64,000 nucleotides of DNA from Phycisphaerae bacterium (GTDB taxonomy: Bacteria; Planctomycetota; Phycisphaerae; UBA1845), in NCBI GenBank assembly GCA_028289375.1, contig JANQQK010000007.1, positions 91,953-155,952 on the forward strand, read 5' to 3'. The notes under the pieces were generated by a model. The model saw only the letters and a program-made list of their open reading frames with translations, did no database searches and was not told the origin of the DNA. The translations under genes were made by a program, and so were the position numbers. Shown here piece by piece: positions 9,190-18,228 of this stretch (within the stretch, counting starts at the first letter, position 1; every line of letters starts with the position of its first letter).

Positions 9190-10992
9190 ATGACCACATC
9201 GGGAAGCGATCACGGACACAAGCAGGAGCATTGGGGCTCGAAGTTCGGCGTGATTCTCGCGGTGGCCGGATCTGCCGTGGGACTTGGCAACTTCCTGCGT
9301 TTTCCCGGCGTCGCGGTGAACAACGGCGGCGGCGCGTTCATGATTCCCTACATCCTGAGCTTTCTGCTGCTCGGCGTGCCCATCTGCTGGTGCGAGTGGA
9401 CCATGGGCCGACTCGGAGGTCGCTTCGGTCAGAACAACGGCCCGGGCGTGATGTACGCCCTGTGGCGACGTGGACCGGCCAAGGGCATCGGCGCGTTGAC
9501 GCTGTTCATCCCGGTCGTCGTGTATATGTACTACGTCGTGATCGAGGCGTGGTGCCTGATGTACGCCATTGAGTTCTTCTCTGGCGGGTTTGCCGATCGG
9601 TTCGCCGAAGCGACCGAGGGACTGACTGAAGAGAAGGAAGTGGTCGGGGCCGTGGTCGGGGCGGCAGGCGAGTTCTTCTCATCAACCACGGGCGATACTC
9701 ACAACGGCGGCATGCTTGAGGGTAACCTCCTCTATGCAATCCTCGCCTGCTTCATCGTGAACTTCATCATCATCTATCGCGGCGTGACCAAGGGGATTGA
9801 GTCCTTTTGCAAGGTGGCCATGCCTCTGCTCATCCTGAGTGCTTGCGTGATTCTCGTTCGTGTTCTGACACTGAAAGGGATCTCGTCTGGGCTGGGATTC
9901 ATGTGGAACCCCAATTGGTCGGCTCTCAGAAACCCGCAGGTTTGGCTGGAGGCTTCTGGACAGATATTTTTTACGCTCAGCGTTGGATTCGGGTTGATTC
10001 TGTGTTATTCGAGTTACCTCCGGCAAGACGATGACGTCGTTCTGACATCACTCAGCGCGTCGAGCACAAATGAATTCTGTGAGGTCATTCTCGGCGGCAT
10101 GATTGTTGTGCCGACGGCGTTCTTGTTCCTCGGAGCGGAGAATGCGACTGGCGGGACGTTTAGCCTCGGGTTCTTCACGCTGCCATCCATCATGCACTTC
10201 ATGCCTGCCGGCAACTTGTTCGGCGGACTCTGGTTCGGACTGTTGTTTCTGGCTGCCGTGACTTCGTCACTGAGCATGCTTCAGCCCGCGATCGCGTTCC
10301 TTGAAAATGGATTTGGCCTCAAGCGAACCGGCAGCGTCGTCCTGCTGGGTGCGATCACGGCTGTGGGCGCAGCGCCGATCGTCTACTATTCCCGCGGTCT
10401 CACCGCGCTGGACCATACCGATTTCTGGTGCAACTTGGGCATGATCCTTGCTGCCACGGCGCAGGTCATACTCTTCGGCTGGATCATCGGCGCCGAACGC
10501 GGCGTTCGCGAAGCCAATCGCGGGTCCGATTTCCCCATGCCCAAATTCATGCCGTTCGTGTTGCGCTACATCACCCCGACGTTCCTGATCATCGTGCTTG
10601 TCGCATGGGGATACACGAAGCTGCCCGGATACATTGAAGGCATGAGCCCCGCCACACGCGGGACCAACGCCGTCATGAACGTCTACACACCCGTGATCGC
10701 CGAACATTTCGCGGACGAGAACCTTGAAGGTGAGGCCCTGACGAAACGTGTCCGCAAACTCGTCGGTCGCGAGGGACGAAAAGAGCCGCTGCCCGAGTGG
10801 CTGGCCGTGCACAAGGACGCTGCGGAAGAAGCAAGAAAAGCAGAATCCAGCGACGCGAAGGTCGCACGGCTCGTCTTTATCGGACTCATCGTCCTTTACC
10901 TGCTCCTGCTTGCGTTGGCGGACATCGCCTGCCGCAACAACATCGGCAAACGCATCGCCGAAGCCGAAGCACGCGGCGTCCGATTGGAGTGA
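9190..10992 (+). CDS. Sodium-dependent neurotransmitter:sodium symporter (NSS/SNF) family transporter
   Basis: This 600-residue polytopic membrane protein opens with the NSS helix-1 signature 'AVAGSAVGLGNFLRFPGVAV'. That is the unwound TM1 that binds Na+ and substrate, followed by 'NNGGGAFMIPYILSFLLLG'. Family members such as LeuT and MetP import amino acids with sodium. A short extramembranous segment of about 60 residues ('TKRVRKLVGREGRKEPLPEW') sits before the last helix, which is unusual for the family. The ATG at 9190 begins a hydrophilic leader 'MTTSGSDHGHKQEHWGSKFG'. A small membrane protein follows after 3 bases and probably partners it. Confidence 0.92.
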   Translation: MTTSGSDHGHKQEHWGSKFGVILAVAGSAVGLGNFLRFPGVAVNNGGGAFMIPYILSFLLLGVPICWCEWTMGRLGGRFGQNNGPGVMYALWRRGPAKGIGALTLFIPVVVYMYYVVIEAWCLMYAIEFFSGGFADRFAEATEGLTEEKEVVGAVVGAAGEFFSSTTGDTHNGGMLEGNLLYAILACFIVNFIIIYRGVTKGIESFCKVAMPLLILSACVILVRVLTLKGISSGLGFMWNPNWSALRNPQVWLEASGQIFFTLSVGFGLILCYSSYLRQDDDVVLTSLSASSTNEFCEVILGGMIVVPTAFLFLGAENATGGTFSLGFFTLPSIMHFMPAGNLFGGLWFGLLFLAAVTSSLSMLQPAIAFLENGFGLKRTGSVVLLGAITAVGAAPIVYYSRGLTALDHTDFWCNLGMILAATAQVILFGWIIGAERGVREANRGSDFPMPKFMPFVLRYITPTFLIIVLVAWGYTKLPGYIEGMSPATRGTNAVMNVYTPVIAEHFADENLEGEALTKRVRKLVGREGRKEPLPEWLAVHKDAAEEARKAESSDAKVARLVFIGLIVLYLLLLALADIACRNNIGKRIAEAEARGVRLE

Positions 10993-10995
10993 TCG

Positions 10996-11202
10996 ATGCT
11001 ACTCGCCCTTCTGAACATCATCGCGCAAAACAACGCTGACACGGTGCAACTCGAGCCTGCCGGGATGGTCATGATGGGCTTAAGCATCGCGATCGTGCTC
11101 AGTCTCACCAGCTTCTGCGTCTACCGCATCCTGCGCGCACCGTCCCCGGAGGAGCATCACCACACCCCGCTCGACATCGACACGCAGGATCGCGAAATGT
11201 GA
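10996..11202 (+). CDS. Small single-helix membrane protein, possible MetS-like partner of the NSS symporter
   Basis: This 68-residue protein has one transmembrane segment at about residues 24-46 ('GMVMMGLSIAIVLSLTSFCV') and a polar tail rich in His and acidic residues. Its GGAG ribosome-binding site lies inside the last codons of the symporter gene and the gap is 3 bases, so translation is coupled. Some NSS transporters, such as the MetP/MetS methionine-alanine importer, need a small single-helix subunit encoded next door. Size, topology and position agree with that, but the sequence similarity to MetS has not been tested. Confidence 0.65.
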   Translation: MLLALLNIIAQNNADTVQLEPAGMVMMGLSIAIVLSLTSFCVYRILRAPSPEEHHHTPLDIDTQDREM

Positions 11203-11241
11203 ACCGCTGACGGAACGCCCTACCACGGGCCGCCGCGCAGC

Positions 11242-11841
11242 TTAGTAAAGATCAGGATTGTCCGGTTTCCGCTGATAGTCCGGCATCGGACCGAACACGC
11301 GGTGCATTTCGTTGGCCAGCATCGTACCAGCCTTCCGATCGCGCACGCCGACCATCTCGCCCTCCAGCGTGGCACGCTCGAACAGCTTGTCCCCCTCCCC
11401 GACCCGCCGTTGCGGCGTCAGCGATGACAATTCCAGTCGCCCGACCAACGACGTCTTGTCGCGTTTCTCCTTGAACGAGAAGAAACCGCTCCCGCCGAAC
11501 GTCGCACCGTCGGGCCCGACCAGAATCATGTAGCTCACCGTGGCGTTGATCATGGTTGGCTCGGCATACGTCACGCCCGGTCGCGGCAGCCAGAATGTCC
11601 GGACGTGGATCGCCTGCGTCGTCGGGACGCCCTCATCCGTCTGCGACGTCCGCCGAGCGACGACCTCCAGGTTCTGATTCCCGTCGAACCAGTAGTAGCA
11701 CTCGTCGAACCCCTGATGGAACCGCTCAGCCCCACCCCCGACGGGATAGTTCACGATCTGGAACTGCGTCTTGCGCTCACCGCACCCGACCGCCAGCAGC
11801 ATCGTCATGCTCACCATGCACGTTATCAGTCGTCGCATCAT
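11242..11841 (-). CDS. Putative lipoprotein of unknown function
   Basis: This 199-residue protein has the lipoprotein signal 'MMRRLITCMVSMTMLLAVGC', with lipobox AVGC and Cys20 as the likely lipidated residue. The rest looks like a single beta-rich domain ('TMINATVSYMILVGPDGATF', 'FFSFKEKRDKTSLVGRLELS'). It ends 'PMPDYQRKPDNPDLY'. It stands alone, convergent with the NSS transporter unit and divergent from mqnA. I do not recognise a family. Confidence 0.7.
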   Translation of the reverse strand: MMRRLITCMVSMTMLLAVGCGERKTQFQIVNYPVGGGAERFHQGFDECYYWFDGNQNLEVVARRTSQTDEGVPTTQAIHVRTFWLPRPGVTYAEPTMINATVSYMILVGPDGATFGGSGFFSFKEKRDKTSLVGRLELSSLTPQRRVGEGDKLFERATLEGEMVGVRDRKAGTMLANEMHRVFGPMPDYQRKPDNPDLY

Positions 11842-11988
11842 GGCCGCACGTTACGGAGCGCCCCCGCGCGCGTCAACGGTGCGTCCTGTCAGCCTGATCG
11901 AGTTCAGCCTCGCCGTCGGTGTCACAGTGCCGGTTTTCAAAAACGTTGAAACAGGCATATGCGGGCTGGTGGCGGAGGTTGCAATATC

Positions 11989-11994
11989 TATAAT
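11989..11994 (+). promoter_or_regulatory. -10 element (TATAAT) upstream of mqnA
   Basis: A perfect TATAAT lies 28 bases before the mqnA ATG, which would place transcription start near 12001. The -35 region at the right spacing (CTGGTG) is poor, so the promoter is judged on the -10 only. Confidence 0.4.
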
Positions 11995-12021
11995 CTCGTG
12001 ATTGATCGGGAAGTGCGAATC

Positions 12022-12834
12022 ATGACGGGTCAAAACGACAGATTGCTCCTTCGCATCGGCGCGGTGTCCTACCTGAACACCCAGCCGCTCATCGAGGGTC
12101 TGGACGCGGTGGACGGCGTGTCGTTGACGCGGGCTGTACCGTCCGCGCTGCCGGACATGCTGGACGCCGGGCAGATCGACGTCGGGCTCGTTCCGATCAT
12201 CGATACCGTCCGTGACGAGCGTGCCTGGAAGATCTGCTCCGACGCGTGCATCGGCTGCGATGGCGCGACGTTGACCGTGCGCGTCTACGCACGCGTCGAC
12301 GCCGGCGACATCGACACCATTTTCGTCGACGGTGACTCGCACACGTCGGTCGTGCTGGCCCAGGTGCTGTGGCGTGAACGGTTTGGCCGACCGGTCACCG
12401 TGGTTCCGCTGGCTGACGCAATCCCGGCCGAACTTCGCCCATCGGACGCGATCCTCCTGATCGGTGACAAGGTGATTTCACCGCCGATGGGCATGGACCT
12501 TTACTCGACGCAGATCGATCTCGGTGCCATGTGGAAATCGCTCACCGGGCTTCCGTTTGTGTTCGCCGTTTGGGCGTGCGGGGAAAGTGATGTTGCCAAC
12601 AGCGCCACGCCGATTCTCAACGCCGCCCGCGATCGCGGCGTTGCCATCGCCGGACAACTCGCCCGCGAGAACGGACCGCGTCATGGCTGGCCTGAAGCGT
12701 TGGCCGAGTATTACCTCACGAAGAGTTTGAATTTTACGCTGACCGATCGGCATCGGGAGGCGATGACAAGGTTCATCGAGCTGGCCCGCAAGTATGAGCT
12801 GGTCTCGATGCATCAGGAGTTGGTGTTCGCATGA
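12022..12834 (+). CDS. mqnA: Chorismate dehydratase MqnA (futalosine menaquinone pathway)
   Basis: This 270-residue protein has the MqnA N-terminal motif 'RIGAVSYLNTQPLIEGL' and 'AGQIDVGLVPIIDTVRD', which builds the periplasmic-binding-protein-like cleft. Later come 'DGDSHTSVVLAQVLW' and 'AILLIGDKVI'. MqnA dehydrates chorismate to 3-enolpyruvylbenzoate, the first step of menaquinone synthesis by the futalosine route. The ATG at 12022 is preferred to an in-frame start at 11959 because GGGAAG lies ~8 bases upstream and the TATAAT -10 would otherwise be inside the gene. The stop overlaps the start of mqnC by four bases, so the two are coupled. Confidence 0.92.
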   Translation: MTGQNDRLLLRIGAVSYLNTQPLIEGLDAVDGVSLTRAVPSALPDMLDAGQIDVGLVPIIDTVRDERAWKICSDACIGCDGATLTVRVYARVDAGDIDTIFVDGDSHTSVVLAQVLWRERFGRPVTVVPLADAIPAELRPSDAILLIGDKVISPPMGMDLYSTQIDLGAMWKSLTGLPFVFAVWACGESDVANSATPILNAARDRGVAIAGQLARENGPRHGWPEALAEYYLTKSLNFTLTDRHREAMTRFIELARKYELVSMHQELVFA

Positions 12835-13982
12835 GTGTTTTGACGATGACGCCTACGGGCGGCCCGCTGGCATCCTTGAATCGCATTTCCGATGCGGAAG
12901 CGTTTGATCTCTACCGCAACTGCGACATCCACGAACTGGGTCGCCGTGCGCACGACATCACCATGCGCCTCCATCCCGAGGACTACCGCACCTACGTCGT
13001 CGACCGCAACATCAACTACGCCAACTACTGCACCGCGAAGTGCATCTTCTGCAACTTCAAAGCCGACCCGCCCGGCATGGACTCCGGCCGGGCAGACTTG
13101 CCTTCCGGTTACGTTCTGACGGAAGAGCAGATCGCCGACAAAATCGAGGAACTGCTCGCCATTGGCGGCACGCAGGTGCTGCTGCAGGGTGGCTTGGTCC
13201 CGGGTGAAATGCTGCCGTTCGCGTGGTATCTGGATCTGATGCGCTTCCTCAAGAAGGAATACCCGCAGATTCACGTGCACGCTTTCAGCCCGCCCGAGAT
13301 CTACGCCTTCGAGCAGGAATTCAACATGCCCGTCCGCGAGGTGCTCGAGCGACTTTGCGAAGCCGGACTCGATTCCATCCCCGGCGGCGGCGGCGAAATC
13401 CTCGTTGACCGCGTGCGTGACAAGATCGGCCTTGGTAAGACCAACACCGAGCAGTATCTGTACGTCTGCCGTGAAGCGCACAAACTCGGCATGAAGACCA
13501 GCATCACCATGATGTTTGGCCACATCGAGACGATCGCCGACCGCATCGAACATCTCCGTCTCGTCCGTGAGATGCAGGACGAGACCGGCGGATTCAGCGC
13601 GTACATCTGCTGGACGTTCCAGCCGGGCGACACACCGCTCGGTCGCGTCAAGCAGTTCCCGCCGGATTACAAGGGCGAGCCTGACGGGAAGCACCTGATG
13701 CTGGCGGACGCGCACGAGTACCTCAAGATGCTCGCGCTGTCGCGCATCTACCTCGACAACATCCCCAACGTGCAGTCAAGCTGGGTTACGCAGGGCGCCA
13801 AGATCGGCCAACTGGCCCTCTTCTACGGCGCCAACGACATGGGCTCGGTCATGATGGAGGAAAACGTCGTCTCCGCAGCAGGCACCACCTACTGCCTCAA
13901 CGAAGACGAAATCCGCCACATCATCACCGATGCCGGCTGGACGCCGCGAAAACGCAACTTCTATTACGAAGTGATCGAGTAA
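12831..13982 (+). CDS. mqnC: Cyclic dehypoxanthinyl futalosine synthase MqnC (radical SAM)
   Basis: This 383-residue radical SAM enzyme carries its [4Fe-4S] cysteines at C67, C71 and C74 ('YCTAKCIFCNF'). 'GGTQVLLQGGLVPGEM', 'DSIPGGGGEILVDRVRD' and 'SSWVTQGAKIGQLALFYGAN' are characteristic of MqnC and the related MqnE/CofG/H fold. It cyclises dehypoxanthine futalosine in menaquinone synthesis. Coupling to mqnA supports the assignment over MqnE. mqnB, mqnE and mqnD are not in the window. Length is normal. Confidence 0.93.
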   Translation: MSVLTMTPTGGPLASLNRISDAEAFDLYRNCDIHELGRRAHDITMRLHPEDYRTYVVDRNINYANYCTAKCIFCNFKADPPGMDSGRADLPSGYVLTEEQIADKIEELLAIGGTQVLLQGGLVPGEMLPFAWYLDLMRFLKKEYPQIHVHAFSPPEIYAFEQEFNMPVREVLERLCEAGLDSIPGGGGEILVDRVRDKIGLGKTNTEQYLYVCREAHKLGMKTSITMMFGHIETIADRIEHLRLVREMQDETGGFSAYICWTFQPGDTPLGRVKQFPPDYKGEPDGKHLMLADAHEYLKMLALSRIYLDNIPNVQSSWVTQGAKIGQLALFYGANDMGSVMMEENVVSAAGTTYCLNEDEIRHIITDAGWTPRKRNFYYEVIE

Positions 13983-14003
13983 CCCCAGCGCTGTGGCTGC
14001 TGG

Positions 14004-14078
14004 TCATAACCCAGCGAAAAAATTGCCGAGAAAAACAGCCAGGCTGGCGATCGCGATGAAGAAGTATAGAAAATTCAT
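14004..14078 (-). CDS. Candidate 24-residue single-helix membrane peptide
   Basis: A 25-codon frame encodes a peptide that begins 'MNFLYFFIAIASL' and ends 'GNFFAGL'. It is almost entirely hydrophobic and long enough for one membrane helix. AGAGGG lies 9 bases upstream of the ATG. A promoter-like pair (TTGAGA, 17 bases, TAGGGT) lies 49 bases further upstream. It sits in the roughly 300-base gap between mqnC and the OPT gene, on the opposite strand to both. A weak stem (CCAGC/GCTGG) without a T tract overlaps its 3' side. It is unlike the Lys/Arg-rich type I toxin peptides. Expression is inferred only from these signals. Confidence 0.45.
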   Translation of the reverse strand: MNFLYFFIAIASLAVFLGNFFAGL

Positions 14079-14126
14079 GGCGGCATTCCCTCTTGTGATG
14101 CATCCGGACCCGTCAACGCTCACCCA

Positions 14127-14155
14127 ACCCTAATCCACGACGCCCCAAGTCTCAA
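14127..14155 (-). promoter_or_regulatory. Possible promoter for the 24-residue peptide gene
   Basis: Read on the minus strand, TTGAGA (14155-14150) and TAGGGT (14132-14127) are 17 bases apart. The -35 matches 5 of 6 consensus bases and the -10 only 3 of 6. The position fits a short leader before the ATG at 14078. Confidence 0.3.
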
Positions 14156-14281
14156 TCATTCGGCGTTCAACGCCCACACTTGCAACCTGCGCCACATCCG
14201 CGAGAATCCCAACCTCGGGGCGTCCCCGGTGCGGTCGCGACCCGATCACGATGTCACCGATTCACCAACCGGAGCAGGCCA

Positions 14282-16561
14282 TTGGCACACGAGCTTGACG
14301 GACAGGGTCGCCCGATCCGACGCGGAAAGTACCCCGAACTGACGCTGCCCGCCGTCCTCGTCGGCTACGTCCTCGGCGCCATCATCGCGCTCTCCATCGG
14401 CTACGCCTCGCTGATCCTCGGCTTCTCGATCGAAGGTTCGGAACTCGCAGCCATCCTCGGCTGGGGCATCCTCCGCGGCATCATGAAGCGGACGAGCATC
14501 ATCGAGAACAACATCAACCAGACCATCGCATCGGCCGTCAACGGCGCATCCGCCGGCATGATGTTCTCCGTGCCCGCCCTCTTCATCCTCGCCCGCGAGA
14601 ATCCCGAAAAATACGGCGGACTGACCGAGTTCAACCCCGTGCTCATGGTGCTCGCCTGCATCACCGGCGGCATCCTTGGCTTGGCGTTCATCATCCCGCT
14701 TCGTAAGCAGATGATCGACTTCAACCGCCTCGCCTATCCCGGCGGCATTGCGGTCGCGGCCATTCTGAAGTCCCCCGGCGCCGGGATGAAGAAGGCTGCC
14801 CTGCTTCTCACAGGCGCCACCATTTCCGGCGTGTTCTTTCTCATCATGCTCTACTTCAAAGGTGGCCACCCGGATGAGGCTGTTGGACAACATCTCGGAT
14901 TGCCAAGCTTTCTGAACATCACGTTCTTCCTTTCGCTGATGACAGTCGGCGTAGGGTTCCTCTCCGGTCGCGGCGGACTCGTCTTCGGTTATGGCGGTTT
15001 CATCTGCTACTTCCTGCTCGCCCCGCTGCTTGGCTATTTCGGTAACGACAACGTCAAGAACGACATCCTCGACCCGCCGGTCCGATCAGCGCTTCTTACA
15101 ACATCTGATATCGACGACATCGAGGACATCGCCGAGGACTTGAAGATCCACGACGAGGCCGCCGGCGCGGCACTGATTACGCTGGTCAAACCGGAATCCG
15201 AAGCAGCAGAAGACGTCAAACCCAACGGTGTCACGGTCTTCAACGATGTTGCACAGGCAAGAGCCATCCTCGCTTCTGCAGACGTCATCGAGAAATTGGC
15301 AAACTCGCTTCCGGATGAAGCATCCCCCGAGGAAATGAAGGCTGTCGGATTCCAATCCGCCGAAGAAGCCAAACACGCCGCCGACAGACTTCGCAGCATC
15401 AGCCGCGCCAAGGACGTCATCGCCGCCGCAGACGCTCTCGCAAGCTCAGATCTGCGAAGCGAACTCGCATCACAGTCGACCGCCAAGGGCGTCATGACCG
15501 CCATTCAGACGTCCGACGCACCAGAGGAATCACAGCAAACGCTACTCAAAGCCACCCGCGCCGAGGAGATCTACTACGACGTCCCCGACGGCTTGCGTCT
15601 CGGCCTCTTCCGTCCCACGGGAATCGGCGTCCTCATCGGCGCTGCCATTGGCGGCATCATCGCAGCATTCCCGCTCGTCCGCAGCGCCATCAAATCGATG
15701 CAGCAAGCCGCCGCCGAGAAGAAAAACAACCCGAATGTCGTTTCCGATGAGATGCCCATCAAGGTGCTCTACGGCGGTGTGATCGGAGGCGCCGCCGCCC
15801 TCGCGTTCATCACCATGCTCACCGTCGAAAACATGGGCATCGGTCGCGGTATCGCGATGGCTGGTCTCGGCACGCTGTGGATCTGGATCGCCGGCGTCAT
15901 CGTTTCCGAATGCCTTGGACGCACGAATTGGTCACCCCTTTCGGGCATGACCCTCATCGCCGTCACGATCCTCCTCTTCATCGCCAGCGGCCTCGCCAAC
16001 GACACCAGCGCCATCATCAGCTCGGTCATCTGCGGGGCGGCCATCTGCGTCGCCATCGCGCAAGCCGGCGACATGATGCTCGACCTGAAGTCGGGCTACC
16101 TCGTCGGTGCCCTGCCCAAGTGGCAGCAGACCGGACAAGTGCTCGGCACGTGGCTTGGCCCGATCGTGATCATCATGCTCATCTTCGCTTTGCATGACAC
16201 CTACGGACTCGGTTCGGAAAACCTGCCCGCCCCGCAGGGTGCCGCATTGGCCAGCATGATCAACGGCGTCGTCGGGGGCGATGTTCCAACCTGGCGATAC
16301 ACCGCCGGTGCAGGACTCGGTTTGATCCTCGCGTTCAGCGGACTCGGCGGTGTTGGCGTGCAGATCGGACTCGGCTTCTACATGCCTTTCGATATCGTGC
16401 TGACCTACACAATCGGTTGCCTGACGCGGATGTACTTCCAGAAGAAAAAGGGCATGAAGTTCATCGAGGACGTCGGCATTCCGCTTGCCGCCGGTTTGAT
16501 CGTCGGCGAAGCGTTGGTCGGCGTGGGTAATGCGTTTGTTCAAATTATCGCAGGAGGCTGA
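14282..16561 (+). CDS. OPT family oligopeptide/metal-chelate transporter with a large soluble insertion
   Basis: This 759-residue membrane protein starts at a TTG with GGAG 7 bases upstream. A longer frame to 14180 also begins with TTG but lacks a ribosome-binding site. OPT features include 'YPELTLPAVLVGYVLGAIIA', 'INQTIASAVNGASAGMMFSV', 'NRLAYPGGIAVAAILKSPGA' and C-terminal 'GEALVGVGNAF'. OPT proteins import oligopeptides or metal chelates. About 170 residues (~260-430; bases ~15060-15580) between two helices are acidic, Ala-rich and helical ('IDDIEDIAEDLKIHDEAAGA'), which is not part of the standard transporter. The gene ends inside the ribosome-binding site of the next one. Confidence 0.85.
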   Translation: MAHELDGQGRPIRRGKYPELTLPAVLVGYVLGAIIALSIGYASLILGFSIEGSELAAILGWGILRGIMKRTSIIENNINQTIASAVNGASAGMMFSVPALFILARENPEKYGGLTEFNPVLMVLACITGGILGLAFIIPLRKQMIDFNRLAYPGGIAVAAILKSPGAGMKKAALLLTGATISGVFFLIMLYFKGGHPDEAVGQHLGLPSFLNITFFLSLMTVGVGFLSGRGGLVFGYGGFICYFLLAPLLGYFGNDNVKNDILDPPVRSALLTTSDIDDIEDIAEDLKIHDEAAGAALITLVKPESEAAEDVKPNGVTVFNDVAQARAILASADVIEKLANSLPDEASPEEMKAVGFQSAEEAKHAADRLRSISRAKDVIAAADALASSDLRSELASQSTAKGVMTAIQTSDAPEESQQTLLKATRAEEIYYDVPDGLRLGLFRPTGIGVLIGAAIGGIIAAFPLVRSAIKSMQQAAAEKKNNPNVVSDEMPIKVLYGGVIGGAAALAFITMLTVENMGIGRGIAMAGLGTLWIWIAGVIVSECLGRTNWSPLSGMTLIAVTILLFIASGLANDTSAIISSVICGAAICVAIAQAGDMMLDLKSGYLVGALPKWQQTGQVLGTWLGPIVIIMLIFALHDTYGLGSENLPAPQGAALASMINGVVGGDVPTWRYTAGAGLGLILAFSGLGGVGVQIGLGFYMPFDIVLTYTIGCLTRMYFQKKKGMKFIEDVGIPLAAGLIVGEALVGVGNAFVQIIAGG

Positions 16562-16563
16562 CC

Positions 16564-17130
16564 GTGAAGAATATCGGCACATTGCTCCTGTTCGGCGGTT
16601 TCATCATCGCGGCCTTCGCCAGCGTGCAGCAGGCCGATGAGAAAGGCCTCGACTGGGCCGCCATCAACTGGGGTCTCTACGCCGTCGGCGCCGTCTTCGG
16701 CGTCATCGGCATCGGAATGTTGCGCAGCGCTGCCATCGAAGCCGGCGCCCACTCCGCCATGGTCGACTCAGACATGCAGACCATCGACGACACGCTCCAG
16801 ACACTCGTCACCAAGGTCGACGCCCTCAACACAGGTCGCGACGACATCGGCGTCTACGGTGTGCACACACACATCGATGACAACCTCGTCGAAGAACTCG
16901 ATGCCTTCGTCGAAGTCCGCGAATCCATCGCCCACCGTTACGGTCTGCAGAAGTACGCCGACCTCATGAGCCAGTTCGCATTGGCGGAGCGCAACCTCAA
17001 CCGTGCATGGTCCGCCTCAGCCGACGGTTACATCGACGAGACGTGGAAGTGTCTCGACAACGCTCAGAACCTGATCCGGGGCGCGCAATCCCTGTTCCGC
17101 TCCTATCGAGACAGCGAGCCAGCCGCATGA
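16564..17130 (+). CDS. Two-helix membrane protein coupled to the OPT transporter
   Basis: This 188-residue protein has a GTG start with an excellent AGGAGG 6 bases upstream, lying across the OPT stop. Two transmembrane helices occupy about residues 4-22 and 34-53 ('[20 protein letters not shown]'). The remaining ~130 residues are a soluble helical domain ('[14 protein letters not shown]', '[20 protein letters not shown]'). I do not recognise the family. Two-base spacing to the transporter and a four-base overlap with the next gene suggest an accessory subunit for transport. That role is inference from position only. Confidence 0.65.
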   Translation: MKNIGTLLLFGGFIIAAFASVQQADEKGLDWAAINWGLYAVGAVFGVIGIGMLRSAAIEAGAHSAMVDSDMQTIDDTLQTLVTKVDALNTGRDDIGVYGVHTHIDDNLVEELDAFVEVRESIAHRYGLQKYADLMSQFALAERNLNRAWSASADGYIDETWKCLDNAQNLIRGAQSLFRSYRDSEPAA

Positions 17131-18197
17131 CGCGCAATACCGCACGAAAACTGACGACGCTGCTCGTTGCACTCGTCATCTGGCCGATCGTCGGGTGCAC
17201 AGCCAACGGCGACAAACCCATCAGCCGCATCGCCTTCGGTTCCTGCCTCAAACAGGACAAACCCGCCCCCATCTGGGACGAAATCGCCGACACCAAGCCA
17301 GACGTCTTCCTCTTCATCGGCGACAACATCTACGCCGACACCGAAGATATGTCCGTCATGCGCGCCGGGTACGACACGCTCAACGCCGACGCCGGTTATC
17401 AACGACTCAAACGCAGCTGCCCCATCCTCGCCGTGTGGGACGATCACGATTTCGGTGTCAACGACGGCGGGGCTGAGTACCCCATGCGCGACGCCTCCCA
17501 AAAGGAGTTCCTCCGCGCCTTCGACGAACCCGCCGATTCCCCGCGTCGACGCAGACCCGGCATCTACATCGCCACGACCGTCGGCCCACCAGGCCAACGC
17601 GTGCAATTGATCCTGCTCGACACCCGCTACTTCCGTGGACCGCTCGCCAAGGCTCCCGATTCCCAGCGGGCCTTCCGCAAGTACATCCCCAACCTCGACA
17701 AATCTGTCACCATGCTCGGCGAACGACAATGGGAGTGGCTTCAGCAGCAGCTTCGCAAGCCCGCCGACCTCCGCATCATCGCCAGCAGCATTCAGGTCGT
17801 TCCCGAAGACCATGGCTGGGAAAAATGGTCCAACCTGCCCCACGAGCGTCGACGCCTGTTCGACCTCATCGAGGAAACCAAGGCCGACGGTGTGCTCTTC
17901 GTCTCCGGCGACCGCCACATCGGTGAGCTGTCAATGATGGATGCCGGATTCGGCTATCCTGCCTACGATCTGACATCGAGCGGCTTGAACTCTGCCAGCT
18001 CTTATTGGCGAACGTACGAACCCAACAGCCACCGCGTCGGCACCATGAACTGGGGCGACAATTTCGGGCTGATCGACATCGACTGGTCACAAGCGGACCC
18101 CGAAATTCGCCTGCAGATTCGCGACGTGGAAGGCGACATCAACATTCAACGCAAGATACGACTGTCGACCATTACGACGAGCACTGACGCATCCTGA
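17127..18197 (+). CDS. PhoD-like alkaline phosphatase/phosphodiesterase lipoprotein
   Basis: This 356-residue protein begins with a lipoprotein signal whose lipobox is IVGC, with Cys24 lipidated. The catalytic domain shows the PhoD metal-binding pattern: '[10 protein letters not shown]', '[11 protein letters not shown]', '[14 protein letters not shown]' and '[12 protein letters not shown]'. PhoD-type enzymes hydrolyse phosphate mono- or diesters with Fe/Ca cofactors outside the cytoplasm. The ATG at 17127 overlaps the previous stop (ATGA), so it is translated with the OPT unit. Domains before the catalytic core, common in PhoD, are absent here. Confidence 0.85.
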   Translation: MTRNTARKLTTLLVALVIWPIVGCTANGDKPISRIAFGSCLKQDKPAPIWDEIADTKPDVFLFIGDNIYADTEDMSVMRAGYDTLNADAGYQRLKRSCPILAVWDDHDFGVNDGGAEYPMRDASQKEFLRAFDEPADSPRRRRPGIYIATTVGPPGQRVQLILLDTRYFRGPLAKAPDSQRAFRKYIPNLDKSVTMLGERQWEWLQQQLRKPADLRIIASSIQVVPEDHGWEKWSNLPHERRRLFDLIEETKADGVLFVSGDRHIGELSMMDAGFGYPAYDLTSSGLNSASSYWRTYEPNSHRVGTMNWGDNFGLIDIDWSQADPEIRLQIRDVEGDINIQRKIRLSTITTSTDAS

Positions 18198-18228
18198 CTG
18201 TAAAGTCCACGAAAAGGCCGTGTACATC

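Noticed and set aside
14180..14281. Extended N-terminus for the OPT transporter
   Set aside because: The extra 34 residues are Arg/Pro/His rich, start with TTG without a ribosome-binding site, and precede a TTG with GGAG at 7 bases.
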